From: SAR116 cluster bacterium | Lineage (GTDB): Bacteria; Pseudomonadota; Alphaproteobacteria; Puniceispirillales; Puniceispirillaceae | Direction: 5' to 3' | Length of the DNA stretch: 7,015 nucleotides | Assembly (NCBI GenBank): GCA_002700485.1 | Contig: PADU01000032.1 | Location: forward strand, 28,361-35,375 | Shown: piece by piece, positions 1 to 6,602 of the stretch | Layout: the number at the start of each line of letters is the position of its first letter | How positions within the stretch are numbered: the first letter of the stretch is position 1 | Translations under genes and position numbers: made by a program | Notes under the pieces: model-generated | Databases searched by the model: none | The model's input: only the letters and a program-made list of their open reading frames with translations | Told to the model about the DNA's origin: nothing

Positions 1-62
1 TGCTGTTTTGTTTTTGCCTTCTGACTGTTTGTCTTTTTACTGGAGGTCCGTTTTAAAACCAT
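1..62 (-). CDS. N-terminus of an unidentified lysine-rich protein (runs off the left edge)
   Basis: Only 20 codons are visible, from an ATG at 62 leftward; the reading frame is closed upstream by a TGA within the hemD-downstream gap. The peptide starts MVLKRTSSKK and continues rich in Lys, Ser, Thr and Gln, with no acidic or long hydrophobic stretch yet. It lies 73 bp downstream of hemD on the same strand. In many alphaproteobacteria the gene after hemD encodes a mitofilin-like (COG4223) inner-membrane protein whose N-terminus is a basic, Ser/Thr-rich cytoplasmic tail before a membrane helix. That position and composition fit, but 20 residues cannot identify a family. No Shine-Dalgarno is seen before the ATG; the start codon directly abuts an inverted repeat. 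A TTG two codons upstream is an alternative start. Confidence 0.45.
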   Translation of the reverse strand, partial: MVLKRTSSKKTNSQKAKTKQ

Positions 63-73
63 CTGCAATGCAG
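63..73. repeat. 11-bp palindrome abutting the downstream gene's start codon
   Basis: The sequence CTGCAATGCAG is a perfect inverted repeat with one central base. On the minus-strand transcript it reads CUGC-AUU-GCAG, a 4-bp stem with a 3-nt loop, followed immediately by the AUG at 62. It occupies the place where a ribosome binding site would be expected. It lies next to the larger stem-loop at 74-125. The repeat is read directly; any role in limiting translation initiation is inference. Confidence 0.45.
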
Positions 74-125
74 CTCTGCTAAATAATCAAGGAAGTATTT
101 GTCCAATGTGATTATTCCTGCAGAG
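74..125 (-). other. Two-segment stem-loop in the hemD-downstream gap
   Basis: Two nested perfect inverted repeats share one centre. The outer arms are CTCTGC (74-79) and GCAGAG (120-125); the inner arms are AATAATCA (82-89) and TGATTATT (109-116). A small asymmetric internal loop (2 nt against 3 nt) separates them, giving 14 potential base pairs around a 19-nt apical loop at 90-108. It begins 10 nt after the hemD stop codon and ends 11 nt before the next start codon. No U-run follows on the minus strand, so it is not a typical intrinsic terminator. Possible roles are RNA processing or stability at an operon junction, attenuation, or control of the downstream gene. No known RNA family was recognised. 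Confidence 0.6.
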
Positions 126-135
126 GGCTTTCAGG

Positions 136-897
136 TCAATTTTTGTGAGCTTTTTTTACAAAATTCTGCTGAAACCAGTCTACGGATAACTGGAGAACTG
201 CCTGTCTGTCGGGGCTGTCTGCCTCAAAGGCTGGATAGCCCGCTGCACGCGCCTGTTGTGCTAGGCCTGCACTGGCCGCCAGAACTGTCAGCTGAACCGG
301 TTTTGCTGTCGGGACATATTCAGTCAACCACAGCTGAAACTGTTCGAGCGTCCGCGCTGAAAAGACAATTACGGCTGCTGGTTGTTCAGACAGCAAATGA
401 TCTTGTACCGCCTGATAAGGGGTGAGTAGCCCGTCTGCATGATAGACAACCTGCCTTTTCACCGTGATCCCCTGGGCTTTTAGACAAGCTGTCATATCCA
501 GATGAACATCCCGGCCAGATAACCACAGAAAGGGGCCAGTTGGCCCCTGCTGGCAAACCTGATCAGCAAGGTCAGCCGCATTGCCCTTGCCCGCATAAGC
601 GATTGAAAACCCCGCCTGTCGCAAGATATTTGCACTTCCGCTGCCCACACACCATACGGGCAGACGGCGCAATTCAAAAGAGGCGTCTGCCTGATCTGCA
701 AGATAGCGACTAGCGTGTTTGCTAGTTATGATGATGCTCTGATAATCGCCAGGCTGTTCTGCGCTCCTGAACAGCACAGGGGGACCAGACAGATAAACTA
801 CCTGCAGCATGGGCAAGGCCACTGACTGTACAGCCCGCCTTGTCAGCTCTGCTACATCCGCATCACAGTCAGGCTGGGGGCGCAGACAGATGATCAT
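136..897 (-). CDS. hemD: Uroporphyrinogen-III synthase
   Basis: This cytosolic enzyme cyclises hydroxymethylbilane, inverting ring D, to uroporphyrinogen III, the precursor of heme, siroheme and corrinoids. The protein has 253 residues, usual for the family. HemD is poorly conserved, but typical segments are present in order: an N-terminal strand with LRPQPD (5-10), IIITSKHA (55-62), PVWCVGSGSANILRQAGF (80-97), the LSGRD turn (126-130) followed by a GITVKRQVVY segment (143-152), and VIVFSARTLEQF (176-187). The bilobed pattern plus the position directly after hemC makes the assignment secure. The ATG at 897 has a strong AGGAGG six bases upstream. It follows hemC by 52 bp on the same strand and is probably cotranscribed with it. 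The C-terminus (FVKKAHKN) is short and basic, and no fusion partner is visible. Confidence 0.93.
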   Translation of the reverse strand: MIICLRPQPDCDADVAELTRRAVQSVALPMLQVVYLSGPPVLFRSAEQPGDYQSIIITSKHASRYLADQADASFELRRLPVWCVGSGSANILRQAGFSIAYAGKGNAADLADQVCQQGPTGPFLWLSGRDVHLDMTACLKAQGITVKRQVVYHADGLLTPYQAVQDHLLSEQPAAVIVFSARTLEQFQLWLTEYVPTAKPVQLTVLAASAGLAQQARAAGYPAFEADSPDRQAVLQLSVDWFQQNFVKKAHKN

Positions 898-903
898 TTA
901 AAG

Positions 904-909
904 CCTCCT
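904..909 (-). promoter_or_regulatory. Shine-Dalgarno of hemD
   Basis: AGGAGG on the minus strand sits 6 nt (CTTTAA) before the ATG at 897. This is a near-ideal ribosome binding site and fixes the hemD start. It is much stronger than the site in front of hemC. Confidence 0.8.
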
Positions 910-949
910 GAAGCTGTTAGCTGAGTGTGGCTACTGTCAGGCCAGACCA

Positions 950-1885
950 TCAGGCAAGGAAGGCTTTGCCGCCACACATCTGCAGCAAGCGCTGTCCAAG
1001 TTCTGTGCCGATCTGTTGTGCCTGTTCGCGGCTGCCTTCAGCATCAGCTGCAAATTTCTGCTGCCCATCAGCAGATAACACCGCTGCCGATAGCGATAAT
1101 CTGCCTGCAGCATCCAGATCAGCCATCGCCGATATAGGGGTACGGCAGGACCCGTCCAAAGCTGCAAGAACCGCTCTCTCAGCAGTGATGCAATCTGCTG
1201 TCTGTGCACAATGGGCAGAAGCAAGGCAATCCCTTACCGCATCTGCCCGGCTGCCAGACGATTTGATTTGTACGGCAATCACACCCTGGGCGGCAGCTGT
1301 TGGCATAATCATCTCATCCAGACGGTGATAGTCACAGTCAAGCTCAAGCCGGTTCAACCCTGCCATAGCCAGGATGATGGCTGCAAATTCTCCTTCGGCC
1401 AGCCGGGCTATGCGGCTGTTCACATTTCCACGCAGCAACGCAATTTCCAGATCCGGGCGATGATGGCGCAGGCAGGCCGCCCGCCTTACAGAGGCTGTGC
1501 CTATACGTGCACCTAGCGGCAGCTCATCAATTGTACGATACGGTCCGACGAGCGCATCTCCCCTGTCCTCACGAGGTAGAACAGCCGCTATCTCTGTACC
1601 GAGAGCAATGTGTGTTTCCATATCTTTGAGTGAATGAATCGCGGCATCTGCGCGCCCATCCAACAGCGCGGCTTCCAGTGTCTTGATAAAAACACCCTTA
1701 CCACCAACATCCACCAGCGGGCGGTCAAGCACCTCATCACCTGTGGTAGACAGGCCCAAAATTTCGGCCGGGACCGGCAGTATGGAGCGGCGCACCTCCT
1801 CCGTCTGCGCCATTGCCAATTTGGATTTACGGCTGGCAAGAACCATGGGCGCAGTTGAAAAATCTGTTTGCGAGCGGTCAATCAT
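950..1885 (-). CDS. hemC: Porphobilinogen deaminase (hydroxymethylbilane synthase)
   Basis: This cytosolic enzyme condenses four porphobilinogens into linear hydroxymethylbilane on a covalently attached dipyrromethane cofactor, and its product is the HemD substrate. The protein has 311 residues, a normal length. Visible family signatures are LASRKSKLAMAQ (16-27), the active-site HSLKDM (84-89) with catalytic Asp88, PREDRGDALVG (104-114), RIGTASVRR (127-135), LRGNVNSRIARL (151-162), and GSCRTPIS (245-252), where Cys247 matches the cofactor-attachment cysteine. The start is the ATG at 1885: residues from about 14 onward align with the family and no upstream start looks better. No convincing Shine-Dalgarno is seen. 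The gene begins 84 bp after the gcvP stop on the same strand, with no terminator between, so readthrough from gcv is possible. A TTTACA element lies upstream but lacks a good -10, so its own promoter is unproven. Confidence 0.97.
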   Translation of the reverse strand: MIDRSQTDFSTAPMVLASRKSKLAMAQTEEVRRSILPVPAEILGLSTTGDEVLDRPLVDVGGKGVFIKTLEAALLDGRADAAIHSLKDMETHIALGTEIAAVLPREDRGDALVGPYRTIDELPLGARIGTASVRRAACLRHHRPDLEIALLRGNVNSRIARLAEGEFAAIILAMAGLNRLELDCDYHRLDEMIMPTAAAQGVIAVQIKSSGSRADAVRDCLASAHCAQTADCITAERAVLAALDGSCRTPISAMADLDAAGRLSLSAAVLSADGQQKFAADAEGSREQAQQIGTELGQRLLQMCGGKAFLA

Positions 1886-1969
1886 AGCGCTTTCATCCCA
1901 CAGCTCATCACCGGATGTAAAGTCAGAACTGATGTCCGCATGCCAGCCTTTTCATAACCCCATGCCGTG

Positions 1970-4831
1970 CTATTCAGCAACCTCATCATAAGAGGAAAGC
2001 GGCGGGCAGGTGCAAATCAGATTCCGATCACCATAAACATTATCAACCCGCGCAACAGGCGGCCAGTATTTAGACGCTGCCTGTCCGGTTACAGGCAGAC
2101 ACCCTGTTTCCCGGCTGTAGGGATGGCCCCAGCTGTCTAAAAGCGCAATAGCTGCTGTATGCGGTGCATTGACAAGGGGGTTGTCATCAGCCGGCCAGCT
2201 ACCATCCTCAACACGGCGGATTTCATCGCGAATAAACAGCATGGCCTGGATAAACCTATCCAGTTCTGTTTTGGATTCACTTTCTGTTGGTTCGATCATA
2301 AGTGTTCCCAGCACTGGAAAGCTCATGGTAGGGGCATGAAACCCATAGTCAATAAGCCGCTTGGCAATATCCTCAGCATCGATGCCAACAGTCTGTTTAA
2401 ACGACCGGATATCAATAATCACCTCATGCGCAACAAAACCGCCTGCCCCGCGATACAGAATATCATATGCTCCCTCAAGACAGGCAGCGATATAGTTTGC
2501 GCTGAGAACCGCGACCTGACTGGCCTTTTTCAGGCCATCCGGCCCCATCATCCTGATATATCCATAGGATATTGGCAAAATCAGAGGCGAGCCAAATGGC
2601 GAAGCCGCAATCTGACAGCAGCCAGTTTCTGTGTTGTTAATATGCTGGGGCAGAAATGGGGTTAAATGCGACCGCACACCAATAGGCCCCATGCCCGGGC
2701 CGCCGCCGCCATGCGGAATACAGAAGGTTTTATGTAGATTCAGATGGCTGACATCTGCGCCATATTTTCCTGGCCTGGCCAACCCGACCTGAGCGTTCAG
2801 ATTGGCCCCGTCCAGATAGACCTGCCCACCAGCGTCATGAATCAGGCCACAGACCTCAGCAATAGCTGTTTCAAACACACCGTGTGTTGACGGATAAGTG
2901 ACCATGATCGCAGCCAACCTATCCGCATGATGCGCAATTTTTTCTTTCAGGTCATCCAGATCAATGTTGCCCTTTTCGTCACACGCCACAACAACAATAG
3001 TGAACCCCGCCATTTGTGCGGAAGCTGGATTTGTTCCATGTGCAGATGAAGCGATCAGGCAAATATCACGGCTGGCCTGACCAATAGAGGCCAGATAGCC
3101 ACGTATCGCCATAAGCCCTGCATACTCCCCTTGTGCACCTGAATTGGGCTGCATAGACATCGCATCATATCCGGTTATCTCACACAAATCAGAACAAAGT
3201 CTGTCTATCATCTTGTGATAGCCAGCGGCTTGTTCTGCCGGACAGAAAGGGTGAAGATCTGCAAATTCTGACCAGCTGACAGGCATCATCTCCGCAGCGG
3301 CATTCAACTTCATTGTGCAGGAGCCAAGCGGAATCATCGTCCTGTCTAGGGCCAGATCCTTATCTACCAAATGACGCAGATAACGCATCATTTCCGTTTC
3401 CGAACGATAATTCTGGAATACGGGATGGATCAGAAAATCAGACTGCCGATCCAAAGTCAGCGGCACGGACCTGGTGCGCTTTTGGTCACAGACTTCAAAG
3501 TTTGCATCAATGCCGAAAATCTCCCATAATGTCTTTAGAAGCTTGTCATCAGATGTCTCATCAAAAGATAGGCTGACGCCCTTTTTTGTACGGCGCAGAT
3601 TAAGACCTACCTGACCAGCAGCCTTGATCACTTTATCTGATGTGTCTGTTACGATGTGAACTGTATCAAAAAAATGATCACTGGCAACCGACAGACCTGC
3701 TGCACGTGCACCATCAGCAAAAATACAGGCTAGCCTGTTTACACGTTCAGCAATGGCTTTTAACCCTTCAGGCCCGTGCCAAACCGCATACATAGATGCC
3801 ATAATCGCCAACAAAGCCTGAGCTGTGCAGATATTGGAGGTCGCCTTTTCGCGCCTGATATGCTGTTCACGCGTCTGCAGGGACAAACGATAAGCAGGCT
3901 GGCCAGCAACATCCACAGATACGCCGATAATCCGGCCAGGCAAAGCCCGCTTATGCCTGTCAGCTGTTGCCATAAAGGCTGCATGCGGGCCACCATAGCC
4001 CATTGGCACGCCAAAACGCTGAGCAGAGCCAACAGCCATATCCGCACCCAACTCGCCCGGGGCTTTCAGTACAGTCAGCGCCAGCAAATCACAGGCCAGT
4101 ATGCAAAAACACCCTGCCGATCTGGCCTGTTCAATCAGGGTAGAAAAATCAACAAGCTCGCCTGTTGATGCCGGATAGGACAACAGCACACCAAAGGCGT
4201 CTTCAGCGTTGAAATCTGAAAAAGGACAGCCAATTTTGAGCTGCCAGCCCAGCGGTTCTGCCCGTGTCTTAATTACGGCAATCGTCTGCGGGTGACAGGC
4301 TGCATCAACAAAAAAGACCTCTGCTTCAGATTTGCTGACGCGTCTGGCCACAGCCATTGCCTCTGCAGCCGCTGTCGCTTCATCGAGAAGAGAGGCATTT
4401 GCCATATCCAGCCCGGTCAGATCGCAAACCATAGTCTGAAAATTCAGCAGCGCTTCCAGCCGGCCCTGACTGATTTCAGGCTGATAAGGTGTGTAAGATG
4501 TATACCAAGCAGGATTTTCCAGAATATTGCGGAGCAGAACAGGCGGCGTGATTGTGCCGTAATAACCCTGACCAATAAGAGAGGTAAACACAGTATTTTC
4601 CGCGGCGAGGCCGCGCATATGGGACAGAAGAGCCGTCTCATTCATCGCAGGTGCAAGTGCCATATCCCTGTCCATAAAAATATTTGACGGCACGATGGCC
4701 TTTGTCATCTGGTCGAGATCATCAAAACCAATTGCGGTCAGCATGTGGTCAATATCAGTAAGGGGTGGGCCTATGTGACGCGCGATAAATTGTTCTTGTG
4801 CATCAGTTTCAAGTGACTGGTAACTTGTCAT
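1970..4831 (-). CDS. gcvP: Glycine dehydrogenase (decarboxylating), P protein of the glycine cleavage system
   Basis: This PLP enzyme decarboxylates glycine and transfers the aminomethyl group to the lipoyl arm of GcvH, releasing CO2. It is the fused, single-chain type: 953 residues with N- and C-terminal halves equivalent to GcvPA and GcvPB of split systems. Recognisable blocks are FIARHIGP (15-22), GQGYYGT (87-93), [16 protein letters not shown] (113-128), [11 protein letters not shown] (501-511), [12 protein letters not shown] (561-572), [11 protein letters not shown] (595-605), and [19 protein letters not shown] (695-713), where Lys701 is the PLP Schiff-base lysine. The C-terminus [17 protein letters not shown] is also typical. 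The ATG at 4831 is preferred over a GTG three codons upstream at 4840, because that GTG lies inside the Shine-Dalgarno AAAGGTG. It is the third gene of a gcvT-gcvH-gcvP operon, 88 bp after gcvH. No frameshift or missing key residue was seen. Confidence 0.98.
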   Translation of the reverse strand: MTSYQSLETDAQEQFIARHIGPPLTDIDHMLTAIGFDDLDQMTKAIVPSNIFMDRDMALAPAMNETALLSHMRGLAAENTVFTSLIGQGYYGTITPPVLLRNILENPAWYTSYTPYQPEISQGRLEALLNFQTMVCDLTGLDMANASLLDEATAAAEAMAVARRVSKSEAEVFFVDAACHPQTIAVIKTRAEPLGWQLKIGCPFSDFNAEDAFGVLLSYPASTGELVDFSTLIEQARSAGCFCILACDLLALTVLKAPGELGADMAVGSAQRFGVPMGYGGPHAAFMATADRHKRALPGRIIGVSVDVAGQPAYRLSLQTREQHIRREKATSNICTAQALLAIMASMYAVWHGPEGLKAIAERVNRLACIFADGARAAGLSVASDHFFDTVHIVTDTSDKVIKAAGQVGLNLRRTKKGVSLSFDETSDDKLLKTLWEIFGIDANFEVCDQKRTRSVPLTLDRQSDFLIHPVFQNYRSETEMMRYLRHLVDKDLALDRTMIPLGSCTMKLNAAAEMMPVSWSEFADLHPFCPAEQAAGYHKMIDRLCSDLCEITGYDAMSMQPNSGAQGEYAGLMAIRGYLASIGQASRDICLIASSAHGTNPASAQMAGFTIVVVACDEKGNIDLDDLKEKIAHHADRLAAIMVTYPSTHGVFETAIAEVCGLIHDAGGQVYLDGANLNAQVGLARPGKYGADVSHLNLHKTFCIPHGGGGPGMGPIGVRSHLTPFLPQHINNTETGCCQIAASPFGSPLILPISYGYIRMMGPDGLKKASQVAVLSANYIAACLEGAYDILYRGAGGFVAHEVIIDIRSFKQTVGIDAEDIAKRLIDYGFHAPTMSFPVLGTLMIEPTESESKTELDRFIQAMLFIRDEIRRVEDGSWPADDNPLVNAPHTAAIALLDSWGHPYSRETGCLPVTGQAASKYWPPVARVDNVYGDRNLICTCPPLSSYDEVAE

Positions 4832-4837
4832 AATCTT

Positions 4838-4844
4838 CACCTTT
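4838..4844 (-). promoter_or_regulatory. Shine-Dalgarno of gcvP, decides the start
   Basis: AAAGGTG on the minus strand lies 6 nt before the ATG at 4831. The in-frame GTG at 4840 overlaps this site and has no separate ribosome binding site, so the ATG is the likely start. Confidence 0.65.
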
Positions 4845-4859
4845 CAGACCGATCTTTGG

Positions 4860-4876
4860 ATCTGCATTTTGCAGAT
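4860..4876. repeat. Perfect 17-bp inverted repeat between gcvH and gcvP
   Basis: ATCTGCA (4860-4866), a TTT spacer, then TGCAGAT (4870-4876): seven perfect pairs around three bases. In the minus-strand mRNA the loop is AAA. It lies 43 nt after the gcvH stop and 28 nt before the gcvP start, and no U-run follows, so a normal terminator is unlikely. It may tune the relative expression of gcvH and gcvP by RNA stability or processing, or be a protein-binding palindrome. The repeat is read directly; its function is not known. Confidence 0.6.
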
Positions 4877-4919
4877 TAAGCTATATGGGTGTATTTCTTC
4901 CTCTTTGCAGGCACACCGA

Positions 4920-5282
4920 CTACTGCGTGAGCTTTTTGTAAGCGTCTTCATCCAGAAGTTTGTCGAGGGCAGTTGGGTCTTCAATTTTGATCTTTACAAA
5001 CCAGCCATCGCCCATCGGGTCCGTATTGACCTGCGCCGGGTCAGCTTCAAGCGTGTCATTGATTTCAACGATTTCGCCACTTAGCGGCGCATAAACAGAA
5101 GACGCTGCCTTAAAACTTTCCACTGTCGCCATATCCCCGCCTGCAGACACAGCTGTTCCTGGCTCAGGCAATTCAACAAACACAATGTCACCCAGCTCAT
5201 TTTGGGCAAAATCTGTAATACCAACAGTCACGACATCACCCTCAAGCTTCACCCATTCATGATCTTCTGAATATTTTACCAT
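4920..5282 (-). CDS. gcvH: Glycine cleavage system H protein
   Basis: This small lipoyl-carrier protein shuttles the aminomethyl group from GcvP to GcvT and is then reoxidised by the L protein. The protein has 120 residues, close to the usual 120-130. It starts MVKYSEDHEWV, the typical family opening (cf. Y-T-x-x-H-E-W). It contains GITDFAQNELGDIVFVELP (21-39) and the lipoylation motif VESFKAASSVYAPLSGE (54-70) with Lys58 as the lipoyl lysine, and ends with the GDGWFVKIKI strand (91-100). The ATG at 5282 is chosen because GGAGG lies five bases upstream. A longer frame reaches 5333, but that part overlaps the gcvT 3' end and lacks family similarity. Only 11 bp separate it from the gcvT stop, so the two are cotranscribed and probably translationally coupled. 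Confidence 0.97.
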   Translation of the reverse strand: MVKYSEDHEWVKLEGDVVTVGITDFAQNELGDIVFVELPEPGTAVSAGGDMATVESFKAASSVYAPLSGEIVEINDTLEADPAQVNTDPMGDGWFVKIKIEDPTALDKLLDEDAYKKLTQ

Positions 5283-5287
5283 TCTAT

Positions 5288-5292
5288 CCTCC
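5288..5292 (-). promoter_or_regulatory. Shine-Dalgarno of gcvH, decides the start
   Basis: GGAGG followed by ATAGA precedes the ATG at 5282. It lies in the 11-bp gap after the gcvT stop codon, so ribosomes finishing gcvT end almost on this site. This supports the short (120-residue) form of GcvH. Confidence 0.8.
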
Positions 5293-5293
5293 G

Positions 5294-6418
5294 TTATCGT
5301 TTGAAGCGGTGTGCAAAAAAGGGCATGTTGCAAATGGTCAGCGCAATGCGCCGTCCCCTGACATCAGCCCAAATAACACCTCCTGCAGATATTTGATGTG
5401 TGCCCTTGAACCGCATCATCACAACAGGACAGCCTACAGATGGAGCAGGTGAGCCAGAGGTCACACTGCCGATAGCTTTTGTTGCCGTTTCCTCTGCAAA
5501 TATCTGTGTTCCTGCACGCACAGGCCTGTTTGTGTGGGACCGGGCGCCAACCCGTTGCCATGCAGCGCCGCCTTTGAATTCTGCCAACGTTCTTTCTGCA
5601 CCTTGAAATCCGCCTTCCCGTTCGCCCCCGGATCGGCGCGCTCGGCCAACTGCCCAGCCCAGCCCAGCATCCATTACCGAAACACCTTCATCCATATCCT
5701 GTCCATATAAGCACAAACCTGCTTCCAGCCTTAGACTGTCTCTGGCGACAAAACCAGCCAATTCTGCTTTACCGGTCGCACATATTGCTTCAACAAACGA
5801 ACGTGCAGCAGCATGTGGCAGACTGACCTCAAATCCATCCTCACCTGTATATCCAGAACGTGAAATCTGAACCTCATGCCCGTCAAAGGAAAAGTGCCCC
5901 AGCTGCATGAAGGCCAAATCTGCCAACCCAGCAATCAGTTCAGACAGGACCGTTTCCGCCATTGGCCCCTGAACAGCGACAAGCGCCCGCGGCAATTGTT
6001 TGAGGGTTAAAGGCAGGCGGTTTTCAAAGTGACCACGCAGATAATCCATATCCTTTTCAACACAGGCCGCGTTGACCACCAGACGGATATGGTCGCCCAT
6101 GTGCATGACCATCAGATCATCCGCAATGCCACCTTCCGGTGTAAGCAACAACCCATAGCGTTGCCGTCCAGCAGGCAGTGAGAGAAGGTCAGCAGGGATA
6201 AGCTGTTCTAATCCTGATAAGATTGTCTCAGCAGCAATGTCTGCAGGAAAAGACGGGTTTTTTATCTCTATCTGGCCCATGTGGCTGACATCAAAAATAG
6301 CCGCCTGTTCACGGCAGAACAGATGTTCCTTCAGCGCGCCTGAACGATAGTATAAGGGCATATCAAATCCGGCGAAAGGCGCCAGTTTTGCTCCGCTTTC
6401 CTTATGAAAATCATGCAA
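5294..6418 (-). CDS. gcvT: Aminomethyltransferase, T protein of the glycine cleavage system (5' end disturbed)
   Basis: GcvT releases ammonia from the aminomethyl-lipoyl H protein and transfers the one-carbon unit to tetrahydrofolate, giving 5,10-methylene-THF. The frame from the TTG at 6418 gives 374 residues. Motifs in that numbering: GAKLAPFAGFDMPLYY (9-24), FDVSHMGQI (42-50), TPEGGIADDL (93-102) with the conserved Asp pair, VNAACVEKDMDYL (115-127), SRSGYTGEDGFEVSL (186-200), RDSLRLEAGLCLYG (226-239) and SVTSGSPAPSVG (318-329). A few extra charged residues (SGGERE, 263-268) sit in the loop before GGFQGAER. The 5' end is odd. TTG 6418 has no Shine-Dalgarno and drops conserved N-terminal residues. 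A well-placed ATG at 6452 with a good ribosome binding site is out of frame by one base. Removing one T from the run GATTCTT joins them into MESKADLKHTALHDFH, a typical start. This may be a sequencing error, a real mutation or recoding. The rest is intact. Confidence 0.93.
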   Translation of the reverse strand: MHDFHKESGAKLAPFAGFDMPLYYRSGALKEHLFCREQAAIFDVSHMGQIEIKNPSFPADIAAETILSGLEQLIPADLLSLPAGRQRYGLLLTPEGGIADDLMVMHMGDHIRLVVNAACVEKDMDYLRGHFENRLPLTLKQLPRALVAVQGPMAETVLSELIAGLADLAFMQLGHFSFDGHEVQISRSGYTGEDGFEVSLPHAAARSFVEAICATGKAELAGFVARDSLRLEAGLCLYGQDMDEGVSVMDAGLGWAVGRARRSGGEREGGFQGAERTLAEFKGGAAWQRVGARSHTNRPVRAGTQIFAEETATKAIGSVTSGSPAPSVGCPVVMMRFKGTHQISAGGVIWADVRGRRIALTICNMPFFAHRFKR

Positions 6419-6428
6419 TGCTGTGTGT

Positions 6429-6452
6429 TTAAGAATCTGCTTTACTTTCCAT
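6429..6452 (-). other. 7-codon minicistron at the probable native gcvT start
   Basis: The ATG at 6452 opens a frame reading MESKADS followed by TAA. It has the best ribosome binding site of the region (AAGGTGGGG, spacer AAAA). Its first six residues continue naturally into the gcvT frame (LKHTALHDFH) if one T at 6435-6436 is removed. I read it as the broken true start of gcvT rather than a separate gene. The alternative is a leader peptide with reinitiation at the TTG 10 nt downstream of its stop. Confidence 0.6.
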
Positions 6453-6456
6453 TTTT

Positions 6457-6465
6457 CCCCACCTT
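6457..6465 (-). promoter_or_regulatory. Shine-Dalgarno upstream of the gcvT ATG at 6452
   Basis: AAGGTGGGG followed by AAAA precedes ATG 6452. The AAGGTG part is a good anti-Shine-Dalgarno match at normal spacing. No comparable site precedes TTG 6418, which supports 6452 as the evolved start. The site overlaps the palindrome at 6461-6470, and a weak hairpin with several G-U pairs could partly mask it. Confidence 0.6.
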
Positions 6466-6470
6466 AAGGT
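6461..6470. repeat. 10-bp palindrome ACCTTAAGGT overlapping the gcvT ribosome binding site
   Basis: This is a perfect 10-bp palindrome on DNA. Its left half, on the minus strand, is part of the gcvT Shine-Dalgarno. A bound regulator could block transcription or translation, but ten bases can arise by chance, so the functional claim is weak. Confidence 0.35.
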
Positions 6471-6472
6471 AA

Positions 6473-6496
6473 AACCAGAACCAGTTGCAAAGCAAC
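6473..6496. repeat. Tandem AACCAG hexamer followed by 13-bp inverted repeat in the gcvT-tsaD intergenic region
   Basis: AACCAG occurs twice head to tail (6473-6484). It runs into GTTGC-AAA-GCAAC (6484-6496), a perfect 5-bp-arm inverted repeat. On the gcvT transcript the inverted repeat could form a small hairpin, extendable by AGAA/TTCT arms across an asymmetric bulge. The position, 32-44 nt upstream of ATG 6452, suits an operator or 5' UTR element. No known regulator motif was recognised. Confidence 0.35.
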
Positions 6497-6602
6497 ATTC
6501 TTTCTCACCCACCAAAAGGATCATTACTGGCACAAACCAAAACAGCCAGATCACAGGGCAAACCCCATTTACGCTGTCTGTCATTTGGGCTATTACCGCA
6601 GG
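6497..6602. other. Divergent tsaD/gcvT intergenic region, remaining part
   Basis: The non-coding gap between gcvT and tsaD must hold the promoters of both divergent units. For gcvT I could not pick a convincing -35/-10 pair on the minus strand. None of the conserved glycine-riboswitch core sequences could be found in the gcvT leader direction. A weak plus-strand promoter candidate for tsaD is listed separately. Confidence 0.5.
6568..6596 (+). promoter_or_regulatory. Candidate sigma70-type promoter of tsaD (possibly leaderless)
   Basis: TTTACG (6568-6573), a 17-bp spacer, then TATTAC (6591-6596). Each hexamer matches 4 of 6 consensus positions and the spacing is ideal. Transcription would begin about 7 nt after the -10, at or next to the A of the tsaD ATG at 6603. 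That agrees with the lack of a properly spaced Shine-Dalgarno. Both hexamers are only moderate matches, so this is tentative. Confidence 0.3.

Noticed and set aside
74..125. Calling the hemD-downstream stem-loop a Rho-independent terminator
   Set aside because: The stem is split and AT-rich in its inner half, and the minus-strand sequence after it (CTGCATTGC) has no U-run.
99..425. 108-codon plus-strand open frame over the hemD 3' end
   Set aside because: It is antisense to hemD and also covers the stem-loop. No ribosome binding site or recognisable motif was seen.
1886..1969. Intrinsic terminator after gcvP or a clear hemC promoter
   Set aside because: There is no GC-rich hairpin with a U-run. 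TTTACA is present on the minus strand, but its best -10 (GATGAA, 18-bp spacer) is too weak to call.
2159..2665. 168-codon plus-strand open frame inside gcvP
   Set aside because: It is antisense to a fully conserved gcvP coding region and its translation resembles no family I know. It is a shadow of gcvP codon use.
4832..4840. GTG start for gcvP at 4840
   Set aside because: The GTG lies within the Shine-Dalgarno of the ATG at 4831 and adds only three residues.
5283..5333. N-terminal extension of gcvH from a start at 5333
   Set aside because: The extension overlaps the gcvT 3' end, has no family similarity, and would place the strong GGAGG site inside the gene. ATG 5282 is the clear start.
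6420..6602. Glycine riboswitch upstream of gcvT
   Set aside because: Expected from the gene context, but the conserved aptamer core sequences could not be found by eye. A covariance model search would be decisive.
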